From Roseiarcus sp963780825 (GTDB taxonomy: Bacteria; Pseudomonadota; Alphaproteobacteria; Rhizobiales; Beijerinckiaceae), in assembly GCA_963780825.1 (NCBI GenBank), contig CAWADL010000010.1, positions 1 through 64,000 on the forward strand: a DNA stretch of 64,000 bases, written 5' to 3'. The notes below the pieces were generated by a model. The model was not told the origin of the DNA. It ran no database searches and saw only the letters and a list, made by a program, of their open reading frames with translations. Shown here piece by piece: positions 52,036 to 62,745 of the stretch. The first letter of the stretch is position 1, and each line of letters starts with the position of its first letter. The position numbers were made by a program, and so were the translations under genes.

Positions 52036-52655
52036 CGCCCGCCACACCCCTCGCGCGACGCCGCGTCTTCATCGTCGACGACGAAACGGAAATTCGCGAC
52101 TCGCTTACGCTATTGCTTGCCACCGCGGGCGTCGAAACCGAGGAATACGCGTCAGCGGAAGGCTTTTGGGAGAACGCGCCGCACGACGAACCCTATTGCG
52201 TGGTGCTCGATCATCGCCTTCCCGGCATGAGCGGCCTCGAATTGCTCGCCCTTATCGTCGAGAGATCAAAGAACGCCGCCGTCGTCATGATGACCGGCCA
52301 TGGCGACATACCGACCGCCGTTCGCGCCATGAAGCTTGGCGCCTATCATTTCACGGAAAAGCCGTTTGATGCGGAAGCGTTGCTAAGCGTCGTCGAGGAT
52401 GCGCTCGCGCGCGCCGAGCGGAAGAGCGTCGATGGTCTGGAAAGCGTTCGCTTCAACGAGCGCAAGGCGACGCTGACGGAGCGTGAGACCGAAGTCTTCG
52501 AACTTCTGCTGCAAGGTTCTCCCAGCAAAACAATCGCTGCTAAACTTGAAGTCACCGTACGTACAGCCGAACATCATCGCGCCGCCGTCATGCGCAAGTT
52601 GGAAGTCAGGTCGATTGCAGAACTGATGCGCCAGGCGCTTTCGCATAAGGATTGA
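52032..52655 (+). CDS. FixJ-family response regulator
   Basis: 207 aa. Receiver domain with acidic pocket FIVDDETE, phospho-Asp in CVVLDHRLPGMSGLEL, Thr in VMMTGHGD and Lys in TEKPFD. LuxR-type helix-turn-helix at the C-terminus (LTERETEVFELLLQGSPSKT, VTVRTAEHHRAAVMRKL). Partner of the upstream kinase. The next gene is an Flp pilin 136 bp downstream, a possible target. Confidence 0.87.
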   Translation: MTPATPLARRRVFIVDDETEIRDSLTLLLATAGVETEEYASAEGFWENAPHDEPYCVVLDHRLPGMSGLELLALIVERSKNAAVVMMTGHGDIPTAVRAMKLGAYHFTEKPFDAEALLSVVEDALARAERKSVDGLESVRFNERKATLTERETEVFELLLQGSPSKTIAAKLEVTVRTAEHHRAAVMRKLEVRSIAELMRQALSHKD

Positions 52656-52791
52656 TTAAGCGTCATTTCCCGCGAACTTAGGTAATCACGACAATTTCGG
52701 AAGCGCGCCTCGGGGGATATTGTGAGTTCATCGATCGCAGCCATCCACGGCGAGCGATCCACGGCCTCAAAGCGAGACCTCGGGAGCTAAC

Positions 52792-52956
52792 ATGCGTAAC
52801 ATGATGCAGACGTTTTTCGCGGACGAGCAAGGCGCAACCGCCATCGAGTACGCGTTGATCTCGTCCCTGCTCGCGATCGTTTTGATCACCGTGCTGACCA
52901 ACCTGGGAACGCGCTTGAGCGCGGAATTCTCGGAAGTCAGCAGCGCGCTGAAGTAA
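52792..52956 (+). CDS. Flp/Fap-type pilin subunit
   Basis: 54 aa, too short for usual gene filters. Flp prepilin pattern: short leader ending FFADEQG, then ATAIEYALISSLLAIVLITV with the conserved Glu-Tyr, and a short polar tail. GGGAGC lies 6 nt before the ATG. Flp pilins build tight-adherence fibres through Tad machinery; no tad genes are in this window, so it is an orphan subunit or is assembled by machinery elsewhere. Confidence 0.82.
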   Translation: MRNMMQTFFADEQGATAIEYALISSLLAIVLITVLTNLGTRLSAEFSEVSSALK

Positions 52957-52986
52957 GACGCCGCGGTTCACCTGCCAGGCGCCCAA

Positions 52987-53300
52987 TGTAGCCGCGGTCG
53001 TTGACCGCGGTCGAAGTGTGAGCGTCAATATCAAGCAAAATTTCGATCACGGCGCCTTCCGCGGGCCACCGACCCATAGGCGCTAACTTATAGATTACCG
53101 ATTTATTTCAAAGACTTGATGTCATCCCCGCGAAAGCGGGGATCCAGGGCTGCCGCACGTCGTGTGGCCAACACGTTGAAGCGCACGTCGTGTGGCCCCT
53201 GGATCCCCGCTTTCGCGGGGATGACATGCTGGCAAGTTATTCAATATTATCGGAAATTGCCCTAGGTTAGCGCCTTCCGCGGTCGACGACCGCGGCTACA
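52987..53300. repeat. REP-type palindrome pair, interrupted by MITE copy 3
   Basis: Left arm TGTAGCCGCGGTCGTTGACC at 52987 and right arm CGACGACCGCGGCTACA ending at 53300 enclose spacer and the MITE remnant. Separates the pilin gene from erpA. Confidence 0.72.
53074..53275. mobile_element. MITE-like element, copy 3, damaged right end
   Basis: Has the intact left end CCATAGGCGCTAAC and the full inner palindrome, but the right end stops at GTTAGCGCC and then continues TTCCGCGG instead of TATGG. A 13-bp direct repeat GCGCCTTCCGCGG (53052-53064 and 53270-53282) surrounds it, so recombination after insertion is likely. Confidence 0.65.
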
Positions 53301-53315
53301 AGCGGCACGTTCTGC

Positions 53316-53648
53316 TTAAACCGAAAAGCTCACCCCGCAGCCGCACGAAGCGACTGCGTTCGGGTTCTTGACCTTGAACGCTCGGCCCATCAGGTCATCG
53401 ACGAAATCTAGCTCCGAGCCTTTCACCATTTCCAGCGAAACCGGATCGACCAGCACCGTCGCTCCGTCGCGTGTCACGACGAAATCGTCCTCGGCGCGGG
53501 CGCCGTCGACGTCGAACTCGTATTGAAAACCCGAGCAGCCGCCGCCTTTCACTGAAATCCGGAGAGCCGCGCCGGGGTCGTCGGCGAGCACCGTCTTCAA
53601 ACGCCGCGCGGCGCTGGCGCTGATGGTGAAGGCGGGGATCTCGCTCAT
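53316..53648 (-). CDS. erpA: Iron-sulfur cluster insertion protein ErpA/HesB
   Basis: 110 aa A-type carrier. The three cluster Cys are present: GGGCSGFQYEF and SCGCGVSFSV at the C-terminus. Delivers Fe-S clusters to apo-enzymes. ATG 53648 starts the family N-terminus; the frame is open further. Divergent from dgt, the usual order in Hyphomicrobiales. Confidence 0.9.
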   Translation of the reverse strand: MSEIPAFTISASAARRLKTVLADDPGAALRISVKGGGCSGFQYEFDVDGARAEDDFVVTRDGATVLVDPVSLEMVKGSELDFVDDLMGRAFKVKNPNAVASCGCGVSFSV

Positions 53649-53719
53649 GTCGCAATCCAAGGCTATGGTCGCACGTAAGATAAGCAGCGCCGGCGCAACC
53701 GCAATCGAAATCTCGACCG

Positions 53720-54920
53720 ATGTTGGCTCCAAACCTTGCGCCCCGATCGCCTTTGGCGACTAATCCCGGCGCCTCACGCGGCCGTTTGGCGTCGGAGCCG
53801 CCGTCGCCGACACGAAATCCTTTCCAGCGCGACCGCGACCGGATCGTCCATTCCACGGCTTTCCGGCGCCTTGCGCACAAGACCCAAGTCTTCGTGCATC
53901 ACGAAGGCGACCACTTCCGCACCCGTCTCACCCATACGATCGAGGTCTCGCAGCTCGCCCGCGCGCTGGCTCGCGCCTTCGCGCTCGACGAGGATCTCGC
54001 CGAGGCGGTCGCGCTAGGCCATGATCTCGGCCACACACCGTTCGGCCACGCCGGCGAGGACGCTCTCGACGCCTGCCTGGATGGTCTCGGCGGCTTCGAC
54101 CACAACAGTCACGCGCTTACGGCTCGTCACCGAACTCGAGCGGCACTATGCCGACTTCGATGGCCTCAATCTGAGCTGGGAGACGCTCGACGGTTTGGTC
54201 AAGCACAATGGGCCTTTGATCGATGCGCAAGGAGGCCCGGCGCCGCAAGTGGCGAAGCGCGGCGTCCCCGCGGCCATCCTCGCTTACGATCGCAAGCAGT
54301 CCCTGGAGCTTTCCGCCTATCCCTCACTCGAAGCGCAGGCCGCGGCGATAGCCGACGACATCGCCTACAACGCGCATGACATCGACGACGGCTTGCGCGC
54401 CAAGCTGTTCACGCTGCGCGATATCCGGGATGTGCCCTACCTCGATGCGCTCGTCGCGGAGGTGGAGCGGCTGCATCCCGGGCTGGAGCCGTCGCGCGAG
54501 ATCCACGAATTGTCGCGTCGGGTCATCACCCGCTTCGTCGAGGACGCGATCGTTTCCGCCGGCGAGCGCCTCGCTGCGGATCGCGTCGAGACCGCCGCCG
54601 ACGCCCGCGCGGCCGGGCGGGCGATGTTTGCTTTCTCGGCTGCGATGACCGAGGCGGAGCGTGACATCAAGGCCTTCCTGTTTCAGCGGATGTACCGGCA
54701 CCCCGACGTCAACCGCATGCGGGCGGAAGCGGACCGCATCGTGCGCGCGCTGTTTTCCGCCTACGCCGAGCGACCCTCGGACATGCCGGCCTTCTGGGCG
54801 GAGCGCGCGGAAGCGATCGGGCCGGAACGCGCCGCGGCCGATTACGTCGCGGGCATGACCGACCGCTACGCGCTTGGCGAATACCGCCGGCGCTTTGACC
54901 CTGAGGCGCGCTTGCGATAA
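53720..54920 (+). CDS. dgt: Deoxyguanosinetriphosphate triphosphohydrolase-like protein (frame break)
   Basis: About 400 aa HD-superfamily dNTPase. HSTAFRRLAHKTQVFVHHEG, DHFRTRLTHTIEVSQLAR (first His), the HD pair in ALGHDLGHTPFGHAGE, then after a break near 54119 LVTELERHYADFDGLNLSWE and DDIAYNAHDIDDGL. Controls dNTP pools. Followed by argS at 30 bp, the conserved order. Confidence 0.88.
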
Positions 54921-54950
54921 AGGCGGCCGCTAATCCTTTCAGGCCCGTAC

Positions 54951-56715
54951 ATGAACCTTTTCGCCGATTTCGAGGCGCGCGTCGCCACGCTTTTGCAAGC
55001 GCGCATCGCCGCCGGCGCGCTGCCGCAGGACCTCGATCTTCACCGCTTCGTGGTCGAGCCGCCGCGCGACGCCACCCACGGCGATCTCTCGACCAACGCG
55101 GCTATGGTCTACGCCAAGGAGGCCAAGGCCGCCGGCTCCAACCCGCGCGCGCTCGCCGAATCACTGGCCGAGGGGCTTCGCCAGAGGCGCCGACGTGGTC
55201 GCGGTCGAAGTGGCCGGCCCCGGCTTCCTCAACATCCGCCTGCAGCCCGCGGTCTATGACGATGTGCTTCGCGACGTTCTCGAAGGTCGGGACCTTCGGC
55301 CGCGGCGAGCCGACCGGCGGCGCCGGTCAACGTCGAATATGTCAGCGCCAATCCGACCGGGCCGATGCATGTCGGCCACGCGCGCGGCGCGGTGTTCGGC
55401 GATGCGCTCGCCAATCTGCTGGACTTCTCCGGCCGCAAGGTCACGCGCGAGTATTACATCAACGACGCCGGCGCCCAGGTCGACGTGCTCGCCCGCTCGG
55501 CCTACCTGCGCTACCGCGAGGCGCTCGGCGAGACGATCGGGCCGATCCCCGAGGGGCTCTATCCCGGCGACTATCTGAAAAGCGTCGGCGCGGCGCTCGC
55601 AGCCGAGTTCGGCGAGGGTCTGCGCAGTGCCCCGGAGGCGGAATGGCTGCCGGTCGTCCGCCCACGCGCGATCGCCGCGATGATGGTGATGATTCGCGAC
55701 GATCTCGCTGCGCTCGGCGTCACCCATGAGGTGTTCTTCTCCGAGGCGTCGTTGAACGGCGAGCGCGATCGGGTCGCCGAGGCGATCGCGGCGCTCAGGG
55801 CCAAGGGGCTCATCTACGAGGGCCGGCTGCCGCGGCCGAAGGGCGCGCCGGCGGAAGATTGGGAGGATCGCGAGCAGACCCTATTCCGCTCCACCGACTT
55901 CGGCGACGACGTCGACCGTCCGCTCGCCAAGGCCGACGGCGGCTACACCTATTTCGCCAGCGACATCGCCTATCACAAGGACAAGATCGATCGCGGGTTT
56001 ACTAGCCTGGTCGACGTCTGGGGCGCCGATCACGGCGGCTACGTGAAACGCATGCGGGCGGCGGTCCAGGCGTTGTCAGATGGGAAGGTCGATCTCGACG
56101 TCCGCCTGTGCCAACTGGTGCGGCTGATGCGCGCGGGCGAGCCGGTGAAAATGTCGAAGCGCTCCGGCGATTTCGTCACGCTTCGCGAGGTCGTCGACGA
56201 AGTCGGCGCCGATCCCGTGCGTTTCATCATGCTGATGCGGAAGAACGATGCGACGCTCGACTTCGACCTCGCCAAGGTCATCGAACAAAGCGCCGACAAC
56301 CCAGTGTTCTACGTGCAATACGCGCACGCCCGCGCCGCGAGCGTCGCCGCGTCAGGCGCGCACGGTTTTCCCCGATATCGACGTATCGGCCCCCAGCCTG
56401 CTCAACGCCGACCTGACGTTGCTGGTCGATGAGGGCGAGCGGGCGCTGATCCGGACGATCGCTGGTTTCCCCCGTGTGGTCATGCAGGGCGCGGATGCGC
56501 GCGAGCCGCATCGCATCGCGTTCTTTGCTCATGAATTGGCCACACAGTTCCATTCTTACTGGACGCGAGGTAAAGACCAGCCGCATTTGCGTTTCGTTAA
56601 CGAAAAACAACGAAGTGTAACGGAAGCAAGGCTTGCGCTCGCCGCGGGGGTCGGCCGGGTGCTAAGAACAGCGCTGGAAATTCTCGGTGTGGGGGCGCCC
56701 GAGGAGATGCGTTGA
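54951..56715 (+). CDS. argS: Arginyl-tRNA synthetase (multiple frame breaks)
   Basis: About 587 aa class I synthetase. N-terminal Add-1 domain (FVVEPPRDATHGDLSTNAAM), HIGH-type motif in SANPTGPMHVGHARGAVFGD, YFASDIAYHKDKIDRGF, KMSKS-type PVKMSKRSGDFVTLREV, and C-terminal anticodon helices ending ILGVGAPEEMR. Breaks near 55183, 55285, 55325 and 56356 must be bridged. An essential gene, so the breaks argue for sequence error. Confidence 0.88.
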
Positions 56716-56817
56716 TCGCGACGCAAGTCGCGATCGGAGTATGCGTAGCCAGGAACGGGGGCGTAGTGAGCGTTTCCGTTCATTAAGCCGCGCGCCGTTG
56801 CAGTCGCGAGGACGCAG

Positions 56818-58401
56818 ATGAACATGAGCACCCCGAGACCCAAGCCGGTCGCGGAAATCAACCTGGAAGAGTTCGAGCGGCGCCTGCGCGCGTCCGTGGC
56901 GCCACAGGCCGGGGTCGAAGACCCGCTCGCCGAACTCACGCGGCTCGTCGATACGATTGGGCTTGAGCGCTCCCCATCGGAGCGCGCCCTCGATTACGGC
57001 CGAACGCCGCGCCCGGCGCCGGCGCCTCAACCCGTAGTCGAAGCGCGTCCGCCTGCGCCAGCCCCGGCGCCCGTCATGCGGGCCCCGCCGCCCGCGCCGG
57101 TCGTCCGAGCGCCGCCAGCGCCCGCGGTTGAGCTGCGCGCGCCTCCGCCGCCGTCGCATGCTGCGCCAGACCTGGAGCCATTTTCGTTTGAGGAGATGGA
57201 GCCGGAGTTTGACGCGGCGCCGCCTGCCCCTCCGCCCTTGCGGGACGTTGAGCCGCTGTTGAGACCTGCGCTCGACGCCGAAGATTTCGAAGCGTTCATG
57301 TTCGAGCCGCAAACGCCCGCCGCCTCGGTTGAGGCCGCGGCGGCCAGCTGTTCCGCCGCCGGAGGCGCCCTGGCCGCCAAGACGCCGCGTCCGCGAAACT
57401 GGGGCCTTAAGGTCGGCGGCCTGCTGGCCGCGGCCGCGGTGATGGCTGGCGCCGTCGTCGTGTTCAAGGTTGGCGGTCACTCGCGTTCCGGAGCGCCGCC
57501 GCTGATTCTGGCCTCCACGGCGCCAACGAAAGTCGCCCCGCCCAGCGACGACACCGTGCGCACCGACAACGAAAGCGGGTCGCTGCTGACCCACGATACG
57601 GCCCAAGCCAAGGGTACGCCGCCGAAATTGGTTGATACGCCGGAAGCGCCCGTCGACCTTTCCGCGCGGCCGACGAGTCCCCAGAGCCGCGCCAAACGCC
57701 AGCGACGGATCGCCTGTAGCTGCGTCGAACGATACGCAGATCGTGGCGACGGCGACGCCGACGGCGGGTCCGATATCGCCGATCGGGGTCCGATCCGAGC
57801 CGCGTTAAGACGATCTCCGTTCGGCCGGACGGCACCTTGATTTCGTCGAGCTACCAATCCACCGACGCCGCTTCGGCGCCCGCGGCGCCTGCGCCGCCGC
57901 CCACGGTGACGCCGGAGAAACCGCCGGTGGCGGCCGCCGACGCAGACACGGAAGCGTCGAGCCCCGCGGTCGCTTTGCCAACGAAGCTCTCGCCGCCGAA
58001 GAGCGGCGCGCGGGTGGTTGGGAAGACCGACACGACCGCGCCCGCCGATGCGGGCGCCGGCCCGGTTACCGCCGAAGCCGAAGAAGCCGAAGCCGAAGCC
58101 GGCCGCGGATGCGGAGGCCGCCAAGACGGACGACGCGCAGGCGCCGGCGCCGGCGAGCGGCGGTTACGCCGTGCAACTCGCCGCGCCGCGCAGCGCGGAC
58201 GAAGCCAAGGGCCAGATCCGCAGCCTGCAGAGCAAATACGCCGACGCGCTCGGCGGAACTTCGCTCGGGGTGCGCAAGGCCGATCGCAACGGCGAGACGA
58301 TCTACCGCGTGCGCGCCGGCGGCTTGAGCAAGGCCGACGCCGCGGCGATGTGCGCCAAGATCAAGTCGGCGGGCGGCGACTGCTTCGTCGCCAAGAACTG
58401 A
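56818..58401 (+). CDS. SPOR-domain protein (frame breaks)
   Basis: About 527 aa. Cytoplasmic Pro/Ala-rich part, one membrane helix (VGGLLAAAAVMAGAVVVFKV, about residue 205), a long disordered periplasmic linker, the Hyphomicrobiales motif VKTISVRPDGTLISS (57802 onward), a Lys-Pro run, and a C-terminal SPOR domain (GGYAVQLAAPRSADEAKGQI, YRVRAGGLSKADAAAMCAKI) that binds denuded septal peptidoglycan. Breaks near 57680, 57801 and 58072. Its TGA shares one base with the nagZ ATG. Confidence 0.82.
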
Positions 58402-59402
58402 TGCGCGCTTTCGTCACCGGCTGCCTCGGGCTGGCGTTCACGCCCGAGGAGCGCGCGTTCATCACGGACTATCAGCCGTGGGGCCTGATCCTCTTCAAGC
58501 GCAACGTCGAGAGCCGCGAGCAGCTTTCGGCGCTGACGCGCGCGTTTCGCGACGCTTGTCGGGCGCGAGGACGCGCCGGTGCTGATCGACCAGGAGGGCG
58601 GGCGCGTGCAGCGTCTCGGGCCGCCGCACTGGCCCGCCTACCCTGCCGCCGCTCGGTTCGACGCGGCCCTCGATCCGGCGCGCGCCGAGGAGGCCGTGCG
58701 GCTGACGATGCGGCTGATCGCGCACGACCTGCACGAGATCGGCGTCACCGTGGATTGCGCGCCGTGCCTGGATGTCGCTGATGAGGCGACCCACGCGGCG
58801 ATCGGCTCGCGCTCCTATGGCTTCGATCCGGCGCGGGTCGCCGCGCTCGGGCGGGCGGCGATGGAAGGCCTGCTGGCCGGCGGCGTCGCCCCGGTGATCA
58901 AGCACGCGCCCGGGCACGGCCGCGCCCGCGCCGACAGCCATCTCGAAGTGCCCATCGTCGCCGCAAGCCGCCGCGAATTGGCGGAGCGCGATTTCGCGCC
59001 GTTCCGCGCGCTAAACCACGCGCCGGCGGGAATGACGGCGCACTGCGCCTATTCCGCGATTGATCCCGGACGGCCGGGGACGATCTCGCCAAGGTGATCG
59101 GCGAGATCGTGCGCGGCGAGATCGGCTTCGACGGCCTGCTGTTCACCGACGATCTCTCGATGAAGGCGCTCGGCGGCTCATTCGACGAGCGCACCCGCGC
59201 CGCCTTTGCCGCAGGGGTCGACATCGCCCTGCATTGCAACGGCGATCTCGCCGAGGCGCAACCGGTGGCCGAAGCCTCGCCGCCGCTGGAGGGACGCTCG
59301 CTGGCCCGCGCCCAGGCGCTGCTGGCGTGCATTAAGACGCCGGAGCCGTTCGATTACGAGGCGGGCAAAGCGCGCCTGGCGGCGATGCTGCCGGCGGCGT
59401 GA
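58401..59402 (+). CDS. nagZ: Beta-N-acetylhexosaminidase NagZ (frame breaks)
   Basis: About 333 aa GH3 enzyme of peptidoglycan recycling. AFVTGCLGLAFTPEERAFI, WGLILFKRNV, VLIDQEGGRVQRLG, the catalytic His loop VIKHAPGHGRARADSHLEVP, and the nucleophile Asp in LLFTDDLSMKALGG. Breaks near 58552 and 59092. Cleaves GlcNAc from anhydro-muropeptides in the cytoplasm. scpA, often next, is not present. Confidence 0.87.
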
Positions 59403-59409
59403 GGCGGCT

Positions 59410-59501
59410 CGGAGGGTCGGCGTCCACGCCGACCTCTCGGGGCGCAACTCGGCCGGCTTGCGTATCAACCCCGACGTCGGCCTGGAGGCCGACGCTCCGC
59501 G
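59410..59501. repeat. Palindromic repeat, GGAGGGTCGGCGTCC family (third copy)
   Basis: Same arms and orientation as 24722-24811, with the middle TTGCGTATCAACCCCGAC shared with the copy at 29921. The following 59502-59737 hold no gene that I can support. Confidence 0.72.
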
Positions 59502-59737
59502 AGGCGGCTGACCCTTATTTTGTTCTTACCGAACTTCGGCATTCATCTCTTGATTTGGCGATTTTCGGATCCGCGGGGAAGTCGTTGGAGGCGCACTCCC
59601 GATCCTCTAAAGCGTTGAAAAGACGAGAAACGCCCAACAATACAATAGTCTTGGCCGGGCTTGGAAATCCATCGATTTGAGCCCCGTTCGCAGCAAGTAA
59701 GGAGACTACGGCGACATGCCTTCGTGGCGGCGCCCGT

Positions 59738-60146
59738 TCACCCCACCGTCCCATCCGGATGCGCCTCGCAAACCTCGATCCAATAATTGTCGGGATCCTG
59801 AAAGTACGTCTGCCTGCACCCCGTCGCCGCGATAGTTGAACGCGTTCATCTCGCCCGACAGATTGCGATAGCGCACGCCCTTCGAGCTCAGATATTCCAG
59901 CGTAGCGTCGAAATGCGGCGTCGACAGGCACCAATGCTCGCTGATCGGGCGATCCGGCGCTGGCTCGCCGTCGCCGCTGATGAGATGGATCTCGCGGTTG
60001 CCGTCGAAAGCGAACCAGCGGATCGTCGGCCGCTTAGTCCGGTTTTCGATCTCCTTCAGACCCAGCACCTCGCCGTAGAACGCGGCGCTCTTCGCGAGAT
60101 CGCGGACCACGAGCGCGAGATGGTTGATGCGAAATTCCAGGTGCAT
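59738..60146 (-). CDS. VOC family protein, glyoxalase/lactoylglutathione lyase-like (frame break)
   Basis: About 135 aa. FRINHLALVVRDLAKSAAFY, GEVLGLKEIENR, REIHLISGD, FDATLEYLSSKGV and, after a break near 59813, QTYFQDPDNYWIEVCEAHPD with the metal Glu. AGGGAGG lies before ATG 60146. Single gene, divergent from nnr. The exact reaction cannot be assigned within the VOC superfamily. Confidence 0.8.
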
Positions 60147-60239
60147 ATCGATCCTCCCTTTTCGCTCGCATTCTGCTCCCGCGCCCGCCCATCGTCCAGC
60201 GCCCTTGCCCACCCGCGCGCGCGGCGCCACCATCCGGCC

Positions 60240-61765
60240 ATGCTCGACCTCGCCGCCTGCCCCGAACTGCTGACCCCGCGCGAAATGGCCGCGGCCGATC
60301 GGTTCGCCATCCGCGCCGGCGATCCCCGCGCTCGTGCTGATGGAGCGCGCGGGCCTCGCGGTTGCACGCGAAGCGGCGCGGCTTGCCAGGACGCGAGGCC
60401 GGATGGTCGTGCTGTGCGGGCCCGGCGGCAACGGCGGCGATGGCTTTGTCGCCGCGCGATACCTCGCCGGCTGGGGCTATCCGACAGAGGTTTACCTGCT
60501 CGGCGAGAAAAGCGCGCTGCGCGAAGACACCGCCGAAATGGCCGCGCGTTGGAGCGGCGGCGTCCACGCCGCCGAAGCCTTCACGACTGAGGGCGCCGAC
60601 CTCGTCATCGATGCGCTCTACGGCGCCGGGCTTTCGCGCGATGTCGACGGCCTCGCCGCCGGCTGCATCGCCCGCATCAACGATAGGCGCGGCAAGGTCG
60701 TTGGCCGTCGACGTCCCCTCCGGCCTCGATGGCGAGACCGGCGCCGTGCGCGGGATCGCGGTCGAGGCGAGCGCCACCATCACGTTCTTTCGCTTGAAGC
60801 CCGGACACTTGCTGTCCTCCGGCGGCGGCAAGCCGGGTCGCCTCGCATTCGCGGATATCGGCATCCCCGAAGCGGCGCTCGACGTGATCGGCCCCACAGC
60901 CTTCGCCAATCAACCAACGGTTTGGCGGGACGCGCTGCCGGCGCTCGGCGCCGCGTCGCACAAATATACGCGCGGCGCCGCGCTCGTGCTTTCGGGCGAA
61001 GCGCATCGCACCGGCGCGGCGCGGCTCGCGGCGCGGGCGGCGCTGCGCGTCGGCGCGGGGTTGGTGACGATCGCAAGTCCCGTCGACGCTGTCGAGGTCA
61101 ACGCTGCGCATGAGACAGCCGTGATGGTCGCCCCGTTCGATGGCGATAAAGGCTTTGCCGAATTGCTCGCCGATCCCCGTCGCAACGCGATCCTCATCGG
61201 ACCCGGAGCGGGTGTTGGCGCACGCACGCGAGCTTGCGTGACCGCGGCGCTGAGCGGCGCCAGCGATCAGCCCCGCGCCGTGGTTCTCGACGCCGATGCG
61301 CTGGTGAGCTTCGCCGGCGAGGCCGCCGCGCTGGCCGCGCTGATCGGCGCGCGCGGCCGCGTGGTGATCACCCCGCACGAAGGCGAGTTCGCCCGCCTGT
61401 TCAAAGGCCGCGACGACGTCGTCGGCCAAACAAACAAGCTCGCCCGCGCCCGCGCTGCGGCGCGCGCGCTCGGCGCCGTCGTCGTCTTGAAGGGTTCAGA
61501 CACCGTCGTCGCCGCTCCCGATGGCCGGGCGACGATCGGCTGCGATCTGCCGCCGACGCTCGCCACCGCCGGCTCCGGCGATACGCTCGCCGGCTTCGTC
61601 TGCGGCCTACTCGCGCAGGGCGTTCCCGTGTTTGAAGCTGCGAGCGCCGCGGTCTGGTTGCACGGCGCTTGCGGCCGCGCCTGCGGCCCGGGGCTCATCG
61701 CCGAAGATCTCGCCGACGCGCTGCCGCGCGTCCTGGCCCCCGGAGCGCTCTACACGCATGCGTAA
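60240..61765 (+). CDS. nnr: Bifunctional NAD(P)H-hydrate repair enzyme Nnr (frame breaks)
   Basis: About 508 aa. N-terminal epimerase domain (LLTPREMAAADRFAI, VLCGPGGNGGDGFVAARYL, ALYGAGLSRDVDG) and C-terminal ADP-dependent dehydratase (HKYTRGAALVLSGE, ILIGPGAGVGART, VVITPHEGEFARLF, LATAGSGDTLAGFVCGLLAQ). Repairs hydrated NAD(P)H. Breaks near 60320 and 60700 lie in the first domain. Overlaps the next start by 8 bp. Confidence 0.88.
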
Positions 61766-62745
61766 TCTCATCACCGACGTCCCCGGCGTGCAGGTCGGGC
61801 ATGCGCAAGACCCGCAGCTCGCTTCGGGCACGACGGTCGTGCTGTTCGACGCGCCGGCGGTAGCGGGACTCGCCGCGCTTGGCGGCGCGCCGGCGCTCCG
61901 CGATGGCGCTTTGCTCGCGCCGGAGATGACCGTTCAGGCCGTGGACGCTTTCGTGCTTTCCGGCGGGTCGGCCTTCGGCCTCGATGCCGCAAGCGGCGCG
62001 ATGGCGTATCTGGCCGAGCGCGGCCGCGGCTTCGAAGTCCACAACATGCGGGTGCCGATCTGCCCGACCGCCGCCTTGTTTGATCTCACCCACGGCGGCG
62101 ACAAGACGTGGAAGCGCTCGCCTTATCCCGAGCTTGGCTATGCGGCCGCCGCGAGCCGTGGGCGAAGAGTTCGCGCTCGGCACGGCAGGCGCGGGTTACG
62201 GCGCCTGGACTTACGACCTGAAAGGCGGCCTCGGCTCGGCGAGCGTAGTCTCCTCGCGAGGATTTACCGTCGGCGCGCTGGCCGCGGTCAACTGCGCGGG
62301 CCGGGTCACGCGCGGGACCTGCCCGCACTTCTGGGCCGCAGCCTACGAGCGCGGCGACGAATTCGGTGGATTGGGCGACGGGGCGCTGGTCCCGGACCGT
62401 TTCGATTTCGCACTGACCAGCGACCGCGCCGGCGCGACCACGCTGGCCGTCGTCGCGACCGACGCCGCCTTCGACAAAGCGCGGATGACCCGCATCGCGA
62501 TCATGGCCTCGGGCGGCTTCGCGATGGCGCTGCGCCCCGCCTTTGGCCCGGGCGACGGCGACATCGTATTCGCCGCCTCGACCGCGCGAGCCGCGCCGGC
62601 GCCGGACTTTCGCGATCTCGCCGAGATCGGGACGCTGGCCGCCGAGTGCATCGCTCGCGCCATCGCCCGCGGCGTCTATGCGGCGACCGCGCTGCCGTTT
62701 CCGGGCGCAAAACCCAGTTGGCGGGACCGCTGGGCGCCGGGGTGA
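61758..62745 (+). CDS. P1 family peptidase (DmpA-like aminopeptidase; frame break)
   Basis: About 328 aa Ntn-type autoprocessing hydrolase. DVPGVQVGHAQDPQLASGTT, VDAFVLSGGSAFGLDAASG, GTAGAGYGAWTYDLKGGLGS and LAVVATDAAF with the Thr/Ser nucleophile region AGATTLAVVATDAAFDK. Acts on L-aminopeptides or D-esters. A break near 62155 is bridged. Overlaps nnr upstream and the DAO gene downstream (GTGA). Confidence 0.84.

Noticed and set aside
59502..59737. Possible tRNA or small RNA in the gap after nagZ
   Set aside because: No cloverleaf or T-loop consensus found by eye; only a downstream repeat edge and AT-richer sequence.
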